From positions 496,001-560,000 of the forward strand of contig CBDHCC010000001.1 of NCBI GenBank assembly GCA_965261015.1: DNA of 64,000 bases. The letters are read 5' to 3'. The position numbers and the translations under genes are program-made. Under the pieces are notes generated by a model, which had not been told where the DNA came from, ran no database searches, and saw only the letters and a list, made by a program, of their open reading frames with translations. Below are positions 1 to 7,655 of this stretch, piece by piece. Positions within the stretch are counted from its first letter, which is position 1, and each line of letters opens with the position of its first letter. Source of the DNA: CBDHCC01 sp965261015 (lineage in GTDB: Bacteria > Pseudomonadota > Alphaproteobacteria > Sphingomonadales > Sphingomonadaceae).

Positions 1-252
1 ATGGTCACCGACTATGACGGCTGGCGGGACGAGGCGGCGTTCGTCGAGGTCTCGCAGGTGCTCGAACAGATGGCCGCCAACGGCGCGGTGGCGAGGGACA
101 CGGTGGCGGAGTTCGCGGCCGCGCTGCCGGCGGAGCGGGCACCGTCGCCGCTCGACACGGTGCTGGACCACGCGCTCGTCACCGCCCCGGACGCCCGCGA
201 TCCGGCGACCTTAGCCCGGCTGGACGCGGTGGCGGGGCGTCTGCTGGGCTGA
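1..252 (+). CDS. mtnP: S-methyl-5'-thioadenosine phosphorylase, C-terminal part (cut by left edge)
   Basis: This is the last 83 residues of an MTAP/purine nucleoside phosphorylase family protein, which phosphorolyses methylthioadenosine (or a purine nucleoside) to free base and sugar 1-phosphate in the cytoplasm. The string MVTDYD-x-W is the conserved purine-binding segment from the last third of the family (about 290 residues), so the ATG at base 1 is almost certainly internal and the gene continues to the left. The residue after MVTDYD is Gly where Cys is usual. The stop is followed by about 800 bases without a gene. Family assignment is firm; whether the substrate is methylthioadenosine or inosine/guanosine cannot be read from this piece. 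Confidence 0.85.
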   Translation: MVTDYDGWRDEAAFVEVSQVLEQMAANGAVARDTVAEFAAALPAERAPSPLDTVLDHALVTAPDARDPATLARLDAVAGRLLG

Positions 253-334
253 CGCGGGCGGCGCGAACGGGCTGATTTGGCTGAGCGCAGGAATGGCGGA
301 AAACCGTCGAAGGTCTCTCCAGAGTCCCTCCACT

Positions 335-354
335 GCGCGGGCGCGCGCCCGCGC
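335..354. repeat. 20-base perfect GC palindrome
   Basis: Bases 335-354 read identically on both strands and consist only of G and C, in a purine/pyrimidine-alternating tract. It could extrude as a cruciform or adopt Z-DNA, and it lies about 85 bases past the mtnP stop, so it may also act as a transcription end point. There is no T tract. Confidence 0.6.
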
Positions 355-593
355 GTCGCGCGCGCGTGCCCGCGTGAGGAGGGGGGTGGGACCGGGCGCC
401 GGCGTCGGCCCGGCCGGCGTGGACGGAGGCCACCCGACCGGCGGAGGGTCCGCGCGACGACGGCTCGCCGGTCGGCCCGGCGCGAGGACGAGGGGGCGTG
501 CGGCAGCCGCGTGCGCCGGGCGGCGGGCAGGCTGATCGTCGGCGGCTCGGGACGAGGTGGACGAGGCGGGGTGTTGGGAAGCAGGGCATGATT

Positions 594-627
594 TCTCTTG
601 ACATAAACGAACCTATTTGGCAAGAGA
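594..627. promoter_or_regulatory. inverted repeat around an AT-rich core, possible operator
   Basis: Perfect 7-base arms TCTCTTG (594-600) and CAAGAGA (621-627) flank a 20-base AT-richer core that is out of character with the surrounding 75% GC. TTGACA (598-603) resembles a -35 box, but no convincing -10 box and no downstream gene on that strand follow, so a role is only a guess. Confidence 0.3.
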
Positions 628-686
628 CCGTTCGCGAGTCAGGGCAGGTGCGGCGTGGTGCGGGGGAAGGTGGTTCGTGGCGCGGA

Positions 687-724
687 GCGGCAGGGCGGCA
701 GGGCGGCAGGGCGGCAGGGCGGCC
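687..724. repeat. 8-base tandem repeat (GCGGCAGG)n
   Basis: Four exact tandem copies of GCGGCAGG run from 687 to 718, followed by a partial copy. It is a non-coding microsatellite-like tract, a candidate for length variation between strains. Confidence 0.75.
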
Positions 725-811
725 TTCGGCTGGGCGATTGGGTCGTTCGCAAACCCATCGCCCGCCACCCGGTTTTCGCGGGCACCCGCGTTTTTGCCTT
801 CGACCCTCGAT

Positions 812-914
812 CCGCTCGTCCTGAATCCGTCGAACGGGAGGCTGGGTAGGGCCTTGCGGGCAGTCGTCGTCGCTGAGCCACCGGTCCGTCCTTCGACAGG
901 CTCAGGACGAGCGG
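812..914. repeat. inverted pair of sphingomonad REP-like elements
   Basis: Bases 891-914 carry the element beginning CTTCGACAGGCTCAGGACGA and ending GCGG. Bases 812-834 carry an imperfect copy in the opposite orientation. The two face each other across about 55 bases, a REP-doublet arrangement. Related copies lie at 971-994 and at 38456-38587. The element type is common between genes in sphingomonads; this is recalled knowledge, not a search result. Confidence 0.65.
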
Positions 915-970
915 GGTTGGGTGAGGGCGCATTCACAACGGAGTTTGCGCTCCCGCCAGCCAGCGACGGC

Positions 971-994
971 GTCGACAGGCTCGGGACGAGCGGA
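971..994 (+). repeat. third REP-like element copy
   Basis: GTCGACAGGCTCGGGACGAG followed by CGGA is a diverged direct copy of the element at 891-914 with two or three substitutions. It sits about 75 bases past the end of the radical SAM gene. Confidence 0.55.
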
Positions 995-1067
995 GTGCGT
1001 CGGGAGCGGTCGACCTCGCGCCTCCGGGCCGTCGGCGGCGGGATCGACGCGGCGTAGCGCTGCCCCC

Positions 1068-2063
1068 TCAGCCCGAACAGCTCGCCCCGCCCAGCACGCA
1101 GAAGCGGGCGCAGTGGGGGTGGTTGAGCGCCACGGGGCGGTCGGCGTCCGCCAGCGTCTCCCCCAGATCGAAGCCGTCCGCATAAGGCAGCAGCGTGCAG
1201 GCGACGACGCGGGCGGTAGGTTCGCCCTTGCGGTGCACGACCATGCGGCTGGACGAGCACATCACGTCGGCCGGTGTCTTGCCGAGCAGGCCCCAGCACG
1301 CCGTCGTGATCTCCGGCACGTCGGCCGCCTCGTCCATTTCGGGGAACAGCACCAGGCGGGCGGGGTCTTGCGCGTCGACCGACACGCCCTCGGCCGCGAA
1401 CAGCCGCGCATAGGCGGCGCGCGCCGCGGCGTCCGGCTCCGCGCCCAGGTGCCGGCCGGCCACCGCGACGGAGAAGCCCTCGTCCGACAGCCATTTCAGC
1501 CCGGCCAGGGCGGGCGCCCAGCTGCGCGGACCGCGCTCGCCCTCGTGGCCCGCCTGCGTGTGATGGTCCAGGCTGACGCGGATCGTGAGGCGCTGGCCGT
1601 GCTCGGCCTTCAGGGCCAGCAGGTCGGCGCGACGATGGCGCATCGGCACCATCGCGTTGGTCAGCACCAGGACCTCGTGCCCCCGGCCGAGCGCGTCGGC
1701 CAGCATGGCGATCAGGTCGGGGTTCAGGAACGGCTCCCCGCCGGTGAAGCCGATCTCCCGCACCGGTCGCCCCTCGGCCGCGATCTCGTCCAGGAAGCGC
1801 GCCGCTTCCGTCGCCGAGAGGTAGACGAGCGCGTCGTTCACCGGGCTGCTTTCGATATAGCAGGTCTTGCACGCCAGATTGCACAAGGTGCCGGTGTTCA
1901 GCCACAGCGTGTCCAGCGCGCGCAGGCCGACGACCGCGCGCGGCTCGCCCGTCGCGGTCGTCAGGGGGTCGCGGAACTTGGCGGGGTCGAGCGGGCGGGC
2001 GTCGGCCACGCCGAACGGGGAGGGCGTGCCCGCGGGTGCGAGGCGTTCGGGGGCGGTGGACAC
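1068..2063 (-). CDS. radical SAM protein with SPASM-like Cys-rich C-terminus
   Basis: The 331-residue protein has the radical SAM cluster motif CNLACKTC (CxxxCxxC) near residue 60, the GGEP SAM-binding motif (TGGEPFLNP) near residue 110, and a C-terminal region with Cys in MCSS, VVAC, CARFC and GGASC. That last region could hold an auxiliary Fe-S cluster as in SPASM/twitch proteins. The start is a GTG with AGGAG ten bases upstream. It is divergent from the SDR gene at 2158 and lies near the two transferases and flavoenzyme at 3239-5737. Radical SAM chemistry is certain. The substrate is unknown, and the sequence does not look like ArsS, the known arsenosugar radical SAM enzyme. A peptide or sugar modification enzyme is possible. 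Confidence 0.85.
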   Translation of the reverse strand: MSTAPERLAPAGTPSPFGVADARPLDPAKFRDPLTTATGEPRAVVGLRALDTLWLNTGTLCNLACKTCYIESSPVNDALVYLSATEAARFLDEIAAEGRPVREIGFTGGEPFLNPDLIAMLADALGRGHEVLVLTNAMVPMRHRRADLLALKAEHGQRLTIRVSLDHHTQAGHEGERGPRSWAPALAGLKWLSDEGFSVAVAGRHLGAEPDAAARAAYARLFAAEGVSVDAQDPARLVLFPEMDEAADVPEITTACWGLLGKTPADVMCSSSRMVVHRKGEPTARVVACTLLPYADGFDLGETLADADRPVALNHPHCARFCVLGGASCSG

Positions 2064-2157
2064 GTCTGGGCGGCTCCTGGGTTTGGCAGCGCCCTTGCCA
2101 TGGCGGTCGCCCCGCTGTCACGGTGGCGGGCGTACCCCCGCGCGAGGACCGACGGCC

Positions 2158-3177
2158 TTGAACATCCTTTTGACCGGCGCGGCCGGCCTGATCGGCGGCG
2201 AGCTGGCCCGCCGTCTGGTGGCGCGTGGCCACCGGGTCACCGCGCTTGTCCATCGCACCCGTGAGGTGCGCGGGAACGACGGTGCCCTTGTGGCGGTGGC
2301 CGAGGCGCTGACGGGCGACGTGACCCAGCCCCGATTGGGCTGGGACCCGACCGCCCACGCCCGTGTCGCGGCCGCCCACCAGCTGGTGATCCACTGCGCC
2401 GCGTCCGTCCGGTTCGACCTGTCGGCGGAGGAGGGGGAGCGGACGAACGTGGCCGGCACCCGCCATGTGGCGGAGCTGGCGCGCGCGGGCGGCGCGGCGA
2501 TGCTCCATGTGTCCACGGCCTATGTCTGCGGGCGGGTCGACGGACCGGTGGCGGAGGGGCCGGTGCCGCCCGGCACGCGGTTCGCCAACGGCTACGAGGC
2601 CAGCAAGGCGGCGGCCGAGGCGGTGGTGGAAGAGGGCGGCCTGCCCTGGACGATCGCGCGCCCTTCGATCGTGGTGGGGGAGCACGCGACCGGCGCGATC
2701 CGGCAGTTCGACACGATCTACGCCGCCTTCCGCCTCATCGCGGAGGGGCGCGTGCGCCAGCTGCCGGCCAGCCCGGGCGCCACCCTGGACTTCGTGCCGA
2801 TCGACCACGTCGCGGGCGGCCTGGCGGATCTGGCGGAGCGGGGACCGCTGGGGGCGCACGTTCACCTGACGGCGTCCAGTCCGGTGCCGGTGCCGGCCTT
2901 CGCCGACGCGATCGCGCGCTGGCCGCATTTCGCCCGGCCGCGGCTGGTGGCGCCGGAGCGGTTCGACGTCGCCCGGCTGCCCCCGACCGAACGCCGGCTC
3001 TACGCCCGCGTGGCGGCCGTCTATGCCACCTATTTCCAACGCGATCCGCGCTTCGAGGCGGGGCGGCTGGCGGCGGCGTCGGGCCGGGTCTGTCCGCCGA
3101 CCGACGCGGCGTTCCTGCACCGGCTGATGGCCTTTGCGATCGACGCCGGGTTCCTGCCAGAGCCTCCCTCAGGCTAA
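2158..3177 (+). CDS. NAD-dependent epimerase/dehydratase (extended SDR)
   Basis: The 339-residue product begins MNILLTGAAGLIGGEL, a classic extended-SDR Rossmann start with TGxxGxxG. It continues with a catalytic-type STAYVCG and a YEASKAAAE (YxxxK) motif. The TTG start at 2158 is chosen because it directly precedes the Rossmann strand and has GAGGA nine bases upstream; longer upstream frames overlap the divergent radical SAM gene. It probably acts on a nucleotide sugar or similar alcohol in the same pathway as its neighbours, but this is inference from position. The reaction cannot be named more precisely. Confidence 0.85.
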   Translation: MNILLTGAAGLIGGELARRLVARGHRVTALVHRTREVRGNDGALVAVAEALTGDVTQPRLGWDPTAHARVAAAHQLVIHCAASVRFDLSAEEGERTNVAGTRHVAELARAGGAAMLHVSTAYVCGRVDGPVAEGPVPPGTRFANGYEASKAAAEAVVEEGGLPWTIARPSIVVGEHATGAIRQFDTIYAAFRLIAEGRVRQLPASPGATLDFVPIDHVAGGLADLAERGPLGAHVHLTASSPVPVPAFADAIARWPHFARPRLVAPERFDVARLPPTERRLYARVAAVYATYFQRDPRFEAGRLAAASGRVCPPTDAAFLHRLMAFAIDAGFLPEPPSG

Positions 3178-3238
3178 GGCCGGGAGAACGGGCGAACTCG
3201 ACGGGCATCGCCAGCACCGTGCCCGCCCACCACCTCCC

Positions 3239-3979
3239 TCAGCGCACGTCGGGATAGTGCCGGCCCAGCCGCTCGCGCGCGCCGAACGCCCACATCACGC
3301 CGACCTTGAAGTAGATCCAGTTCGCGCGCAGCGGCCCCCAGGCGGCCACCCGGCGATCGGACGTCTCGACCGTCCGCCCGATCAGCCGCACCCGGCCATA
3401 TTCGGCCAGCTTGATGCACAGGTCGGCCTCTTCCATCACCGGCGTGGTCTCGTCGCAGCCGCCCGCCGCCAGGAAGTCGGCCCGGCGAAAGAACATCGCG
3501 TGGTCGCCGAACAGCAACCGCACGCCGCGCGCGAACAGGTGCGGGCGCAGTAGGAGCGGGGCATACCAGGTCTTGATCCAATTGTGCGCGCTCGTCCCCC
3601 AGCGCACGCCTCCCGGTCCGGTGAGCAGCGGGGTGAACCCGGCCAGCGCCGTGCGCCCGTCCGCCATGGTCCGCGCGATCACCGCCACCAGATCGTCGGG
3701 CGGGATGGTGTCGGCGTGCAGCACGCAGACGATCGGCGCGCCCGCATGGGCCACGCCCGCGTTGATCTGGCGCGACCGTCCGCGCGGGGCGTCGATCACC
3801 GTCCAGCCCGCCGCGCGCGCGATCGCCACACTGGCGTCGCCGCTGCCCCCGTCCACCGCGACGATCTGGGCCGGGCGGGGGTCGAGCGCGCCCAGCACGC
3901 GCACCAGCCGGGGCAGCGCCGCCGCCTCGTCCAGCATGGGGATCACGATCGCCACGCCGGCTGGGACGGGATCGGTCAC
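3239..3979 (-). CDS. family 2 glycosyltransferase, TIGR04283-like (rSAM/selenodomain-associated transferase 2)
   Basis: About 246 residues of a GT-A fold family 2 transferase: VAIVIPMLDEAAALPRLV at the N-terminus, the VDGGSGD nucleotide loop, HADT (the metal-binding DxD equivalent), then GDHAMFF and an EEADLC acceptor region. The GTG start at 3979 overlaps the upstream gene's TGA (GTGA), so the two are translationally coupled. The family is annotated beside radical SAM proteins and in arsenosugar loci. It is the last gene of the minus-strand unit 5737-3239. Transferase class is sound; donor and acceptor are unknown. Confidence 0.85.
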   Translation of the reverse strand: MTDPVPAGVAIVIPMLDEAAALPRLVRVLGALDPRPAQIVAVDGGSGDASVAIARAAGWTVIDAPRGRSRQINAGVAHAGAPIVCVLHADTIPPDDLVAVIARTMADGRTALAGFTPLLTGPGGVRWGTSAHNWIKTWYAPLLLRPHLFARGVRLLFGDHAMFFRRADFLAAGGCDETTPVMEEADLCIKLAEYGRVRLIGRTVETSDRRVAAWGPLRANWIYFKVGVMWAFGARERLGRHYPDVR

Positions 3980-4551
3980 GCCGTCAGCTCTGGCCAGCGC
4001 GCCAGATCGGCGGGCCGGTCGCAATCGTGGAGCGGCTCCAGCCGTTCGTAGGATACCGAGCGCGCCTCCAGCCGGCGCACGGTCTCGGCGAACACCGCGT
4101 CGGTGCCCCAGGCCATCTGCTCGAACAGCGCGGGCGCGGGCCGGGCGAGGCCCAGCAGGTAGTAGCCGCCGTCCACCGCCGGGCCGATCGCCACGTCCAC
4201 CCGGCAGAGCGCGTCGGCGGCGGCGGTGAGATGGCGGGGCCGGAGGTCCGGCACGTCGGCCCCCAGCAGGATCGCGGGCGCGGGCACGGCCGCCATCCGT
4301 CGCCCCAGGTCGCCTTCACCCTGCTCCACCCGCGCGACGCCGTCGCCCAGCCACGCGGCAAAGGCGCTGTCGGGCGCACCGGTGGTCCGCACCACCAGCG
4401 GCAGGCCGGCCGCCGCGACCGTGGCGATCGCCCGTTCCACGAAGCGGCGGTGGAGCGCGGCCGCGCCCTCGGCTCCGAGCGACGGGATCAGCCGCGTCTT
4501 GGCTTCGCCCGGGGTCGGATAGCGCGCGAACAGATGGACTGTGGGCGGCAC
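3976..4551 (-). CDS. DUF2064 nucleotidyltransferase-like protein, TIGR04282-like (rSAM-associated transferase 1)
   Basis: The 191-residue protein shows the family hallmarks: LFARYPTPGEAKTRL near the N-terminus (the FxRxPxxGxxKTRL nucleotide loop), LGADVPDL, and GPAVDGGYYLLG. The fold resembles MobA/CofC-type nucleotidyltransferases. The start is a GTG three bases after the preceding gene's stop, and its own stop overlaps the start of the TIGR04283-like gene, so all three form one operon. TIGR04282 and TIGR04283 proteins typically occur as a pair; this pairing is established family knowledge, the pathway here is not. The product probably activates or transfers a sugar-phosphate-like group. Confidence 0.85.
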   Translation of the reverse strand: MPPTVHLFARYPTPGEAKTRLIPSLGAEGAAALHRRFVERAIATVAAAGLPLVVRTTGAPDSAFAAWLGDGVARVEQGEGDLGRRMAAVPAPAILLGADVPDLRPRHLTAAADALCRVDVAIGPAVDGGYYLLGLARPAPALFEQMAWGTDAVFAETVRRLEARSVSYERLEPLHDCDRPADLARWPELTA

Positions 4552-4554
4552 CGC

Positions 4555-5737
4555 TCAGCCGGGCGAGACGGGGGCCGTGCCCACCCGCACGGCGCCCGCG
4601 TCCCGCACGGCGGCGAGCGTCGGCAGGCCGTCGACCGCCATCAGCAGGTCCGCCTCCGCCAGGACGGAGCGCAGCACGTGCGCGGCCCCGTCCGCCCCGT
4701 CCAGCGCCAGGCCGTAGCTGTAGGGGCGACCCACGCCCACCGCCGCGGCACCCAGCGCCACCGCCTTCACGACATCTGTGCCCGACCGGACACCGGAATC
4801 GAACAGCACGGGCGTGTCCCCGCACGCCGCGACCACGTCCGGCAGCAGGTCGATGGCGGCCAGACCCCCGTTGGCCTGTCGCCCGCCATGGTTGGACACG
4901 TAGATCGCGTCCGCCCCGCGCGCGATGCCCTCCCGCGCGTCGTCGGGGTGGCAGATGCCCTTGAGCACCAGCGGCAGCGACGTGGCCTCGCGCAGCCAGG
5001 CCATGTCGTCCCAGGTCAGCACCTGGCCGAAGGTCGCGGCCCAGGTGGCGACGGCCGCCTTCAGGTCCTCCTCCGGCGGCTTGGCGAGCAGCGAGCGGAA
5101 GACCGGGTCGGAAAAATAGTTCTCCAGCACATGGCCCCTCAGCTGTGGAAAGTTGGCCGTTGAGGTCGCGCGGCCGCCAGCCGGTGACCCAGGTGTCCAG
5201 CGTCACCACCAGCGCGGTGGCCCCGGCCCTCTCCGCGCGCCCGATCAGGCTTTCGGCCAGCTCGCGGTTCTTGGGCGTGTAGAGCTGGAAGAAGGCGGGC
5301 GTGTCGCCGCAGGCCGCGAACACGTCCTCCATCGGGTCGTTGCCCAGCGTGGACACGCAGAAGGGCACGCCGGTCATCGCGGACGCGCGCGCGGCGGCCA
5401 GGTCGCCGTGGCCGTCCTGCGTGCAGATGCCGTTCACGCCGACCGGAGCCATGAACAGCGGCGAGGGGAGGGTGAGGCCGAACAGCGCGATCGACAGGTC
5501 GCGCTGGCGGCAGTCGACCATCATGCGCGGCACGAGGCCCCAATGGGCAAAGGCGTCCGCGTTCCACCGCTGCGTGTGCTCGTCCCCGCAGCCCCCCTGG
5601 ACATAGGAGAGGGTGGCCGGGGGCAGGGCCGCGGCCGCCCGCGCCTGCAACGTGGCCCAGTCCACCGGCGTCCTGGGCAGCACGCCGTTCAGGCCGGCGA
5701 AGTAGATCTGGTTCTGATAGTCGCCATAGTGGGGCAT
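4555..5737 (-). pseudogene. lactate 2-monooxygenase-like FMN alpha-hydroxy-acid oxidase, split by a 1-base frameshift
   Basis: The two halves together match lactate monooxygenase/L-lactate oxidase family proteins almost end to end (about 393 residues once repaired). The N-terminal half begins MPHYGDYQNQIYFAGL, has SYVQGGCGDEHT, and ends at LDTWVTGWRPRDLNGQL. The C-terminal half carries the catalytic SNHGGRQANGG and the FMN-binding DSGVRSGTD and GVGRPYSYG. The reading frame changes at the AAA run at 5149-5151 (TTT on the coding strand). Removing one base there gives LNGQLPQLRGHVLENYF, which restores the family sequence. The start at 5737 has AGAGGA upstream. All active-site residues remain, so this is either a recent inactivation or a base-calling error. 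It heads the operon with the TIGR04282/04283-like genes. Confidence 0.85.
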
Positions 5738-5882
5738 GGGCACATCCTCTGGCTTTCGCAGTAGCAAAAAGCGATCGCCTGCATGTGCAAACGTGCGCCA
5801 CGGCAATAGTGAACTTTACCGCTACCACCTAAAAAAATTTCAGCACGACATCAAAAACCTGGAAAAAGAACTTATCAAGTGG

Positions 5883-5920
5883 GAAGGATGGACTAATGAT
5901 CAGAATCAATCCCATCCTTC
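5883..5920 (-). terminator. 9-base-stem hairpin at the end of the AT-rich gene remnant
   Basis: GAAGGATGG (5883-5891) pairs perfectly with CCATCCTTC (5912-5920) across a 20-base loop that contains the stop codon of the gene remnant. A T-rich run follows some 20 bases later on the minus strand. A weak terminator or mRNA 3' structure is plausible. Confidence 0.35.
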
Positions 5921-6280
5921 TCAAGGTGAAGAATGTCTAACGTTCGCAAGCTAGAGGTTCTGGTGAATACTCCGCTAACTGTTACTTTAAGGCTTTGTTC
6001 TTCCGGTAAATCTTTTAGCTCAGTAAAAATACTATTGTAATTGTCCTCGTAAACCCTTTCCACTCTGTAACTGAATAGGGGACAAGAGTCCGGAGTGAAA
6101 TTCGTATATTCAAAAAACGTCAACGTGCCACTTACATTATTCAAACTTTCTAGTATCACTCGAACAGATAGAATTTTGATCTCCGGTAGAGTAAGACTGT
6201 GTAGTCTGGCAGCCAACCAGTCCAAAGGTCAAAACCAGCAAAAGTCTCTGTGAAAACGCTGAGCGACTTACCACTTTCAA
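5893..6280 (-). pseudogene. broken lipoprotein gene in an AT-rich island
   Basis: From a TTG at 6280, preceded by AAGG, one frame encodes a textbook lipoprotein signal: MKVVSRSAFSQRLLLVLTF and then GLVGC (lipobox) followed by QTTQSYSTG. It then hits a stop. A second frame, open from about 6225 to 5893, encodes a soluble-looking tail including VSGTLTFFEYTNF and RVERVYEDNYNSIF. The frames differ by one base, so an indel between about 6140 and 6215 probably split one gene of roughly 125 residues. GC is near 40%, far below the neighbours, which points to foreign origin. I do not recognise the family; a small beta-rich secreted domain is only a guess. Confidence 0.5.
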
Positions 6281-6409
6281 AAACCTTAGCTCAGATGTTT
6301 CCTTCATTTGCGGAGTTTGGTTTTGGTTCGATCACGTGCTTCTAAGTTAAACTGGACTATTCTCAAAAATGCGCGGTTTAATCGACTGCTGTCGCTAACT
6401 TTCACCTCC

Positions 6410-7459
6410 TTATTCCGGCAGCCGTCCCTCCGTCAGCAGCGACCGACGAGCCTCTCCCTGGCGCTCCAACATCCAGCCCGGATATTCGCGCGGTAGCGCG
6501 CTCGCCTCGTCGAGCGCCGCCAGGTCGTCGTCGCTCAGCGTCACCTCGACCGCGCCCAGATTGTCGGTCAGCTGCTCCAGCTTGGTGGCGCCCACGATAC
6601 AGCTCGTCACCGCCGGCTGGGCGAGCAGCCAGGCGAGCGCCAGCTGGGCCATCGAACAGCCGTGCGCCTCCGCGATCGGGCGCATGGCGTCCACCACCGC
6701 GTCGCCGCGCTGGTCGACCGGTGGGAAGTCGAAGCTCTCGCGACGGCCCCCCTCGGTCTTCGACGCATCGCCGTCCGAGTATTTGCCGGTCAGCCAGCCG
6801 CCGGCCAGTGGGCTCCACACCATCAGCCCCACGCCCTCGCTCTCCAGCATCGGCACGATCTCGCGTTCCAGGTCGCGGCCGGCGAGCGAGTAATAGCTCT
6901 GCAGACTGACCGGCCGGTGCAGCCCCAGCCGTTCGGCCAGGCCGGTCGCCTTGGCCACCTGCCAGGCGGCCCAGTTCGACAGGCCGATATAGCGGACATG
7001 GCCGTGCTCCACGAGCGTGTGGAGCGCGCGCAACGTCTCCTCAATCGAGGTCGCGGGATCGAAGCCGTGGATCTGATAGAGGTCGATGTGGTCCAGGCCG
7101 AGGCGCTTGCAGGACGCCTTGCACGAATCGATGAGGTGATAGCGGCTGGCCCCGCGCCCGTTCGGCCCCTCGCCCATTTGCCCGAACGCCTTGGTGGCGA
7201 CCACGATCTCGTCGCGCTTCAGACCCAGATTGCGGATGGACCGCCCGGTCACCTCCTCCGACTGGCCGGAATGGTACACGTCGGCGGTGTCGAAGAAGTT
7301 GACCCCGGCGTCGAACGCCGCCCGGACCATGGCGTCGGCGTCCGACTGGCCCAGCGTCCCGATCTGCTCCCACATTCCCGTGCCGCCCCCGAACGTCATG
7401 GTGCCCAGGCACAATTCGGAGACGAACAGGCCGGTCTGGCCGAGGCGGTTGTGCTTCAT
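6410..7459 (-). CDS. aldo/keto reductase
   Basis: The 349-residue protein is an NADPH-dependent aldo/keto reductase of the YajO/Kv-beta-like branch. The catalytic tetrad is visible: Asp and Tyr in FFDTADVYHSG, Lys in VATKAFG, His in QIHGFD. The cofactor phosphate loop appears as SCIVGATKLEQL near the C-terminus. The start at 7459 gives MKHNRLGQTGLFVSELCLG, the normal N-terminus; longer upstream extensions run into intergenic repeats. It probably reduces a sugar- or lipid-derived aldehyde. It is not clearly in an operon. Its stop directly abuts the AT-rich island. Confidence 0.88.
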   Translation of the reverse strand: MKHNRLGQTGLFVSELCLGTMTFGGGTGMWEQIGTLGQSDADAMVRAAFDAGVNFFDTADVYHSGQSEEVTGRSIRNLGLKRDEIVVATKAFGQMGEGPNGRGASRYHLIDSCKASCKRLGLDHIDLYQIHGFDPATSIEETLRALHTLVEHGHVRYIGLSNWAAWQVAKATGLAERLGLHRPVSLQSYYSLAGRDLEREIVPMLESEGVGLMVWSPLAGGWLTGKYSDGDASKTEGGRRESFDFPPVDQRGDAVVDAMRPIAEAHGCSMAQLALAWLLAQPAVTSCIVGATKLEQLTDNLGAVEVTLSDDDLAALDEASALPREYPGWMLERQGEARRSLLTEGRLPE

Positions 7460-7513
7460 AGTGAGGGAGCTTTCTGTCTGGTGTGAAGGCGAACGCACGA
7501 GCTGCCCCTTCTT

Positions 7514-7607
7514 CTCCCCTCCCGGAAGGGAGGAGAGTAGAAGCACGGAGCATAGGCTCGGCTGTGCCGTCGCCACCCACCCCCAACCCCTCCCTGGAAG
7601 GGAGGGG
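7514..7607. repeat. two CCCTCCC/GGGAGGG hairpin repeats
   Basis: Two hairpins, 7514-7536 and 7587-7607, each have a C-rich arm, a GGAA/TGGAA centre and a matching G-rich arm. They lie between the divergent aldo/keto reductase and ABC-F genes and belong to the same family as those at 18037-18230 and 20753-20880. Confidence 0.65.
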
Positions 7608-7655
7608 AGTAAATGCAGGACATCCGCCCCCGCCCCTGCTAACGGCGCCGTCGCC

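Larger units (their letters stand above)
253..1067. other. gene-free, repeat-rich intergenic region
   Basis: No reading frame here looks like a protein: the open frames are Arg/Gly/Pro-rich shadows of GC skew. The stretch holds a 20-base perfect palindrome (335-354), an inverted repeat TCTCTTG...CAAGAGA around an AT-rich core (594-627), an 8-base tandem repeat (687-724) and three copies of the CTTCGACAGGCTCAGGACGA intergenic element (812-834 inverted, 891-914, 971-994). It separates mtnP from the convergent radical SAM gene. Confidence 0.7.

Noticed and set aside
277..824. Three overlapping short open frames in the gene-free region
   Set aside because: Arg/Gly-rich, no ribosome site, no likeness to any protein; overlapped by palindromes and repeats.
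613..3120. An 835-codon open frame on the minus strand
   Set aside because: It runs antisense through the SDR gene and in another frame through the radical SAM gene; Arg/Pro-rich composition with no family likeness. A shadow of GC skew.
5736..5954. A 72-codon frame on the plus strand in the AT-rich island
   Set aside because: Overlaps the promoter of the flavoenzyme gene and the hairpin; no signal or domain, and the opposite strand has the better lipoprotein signature.
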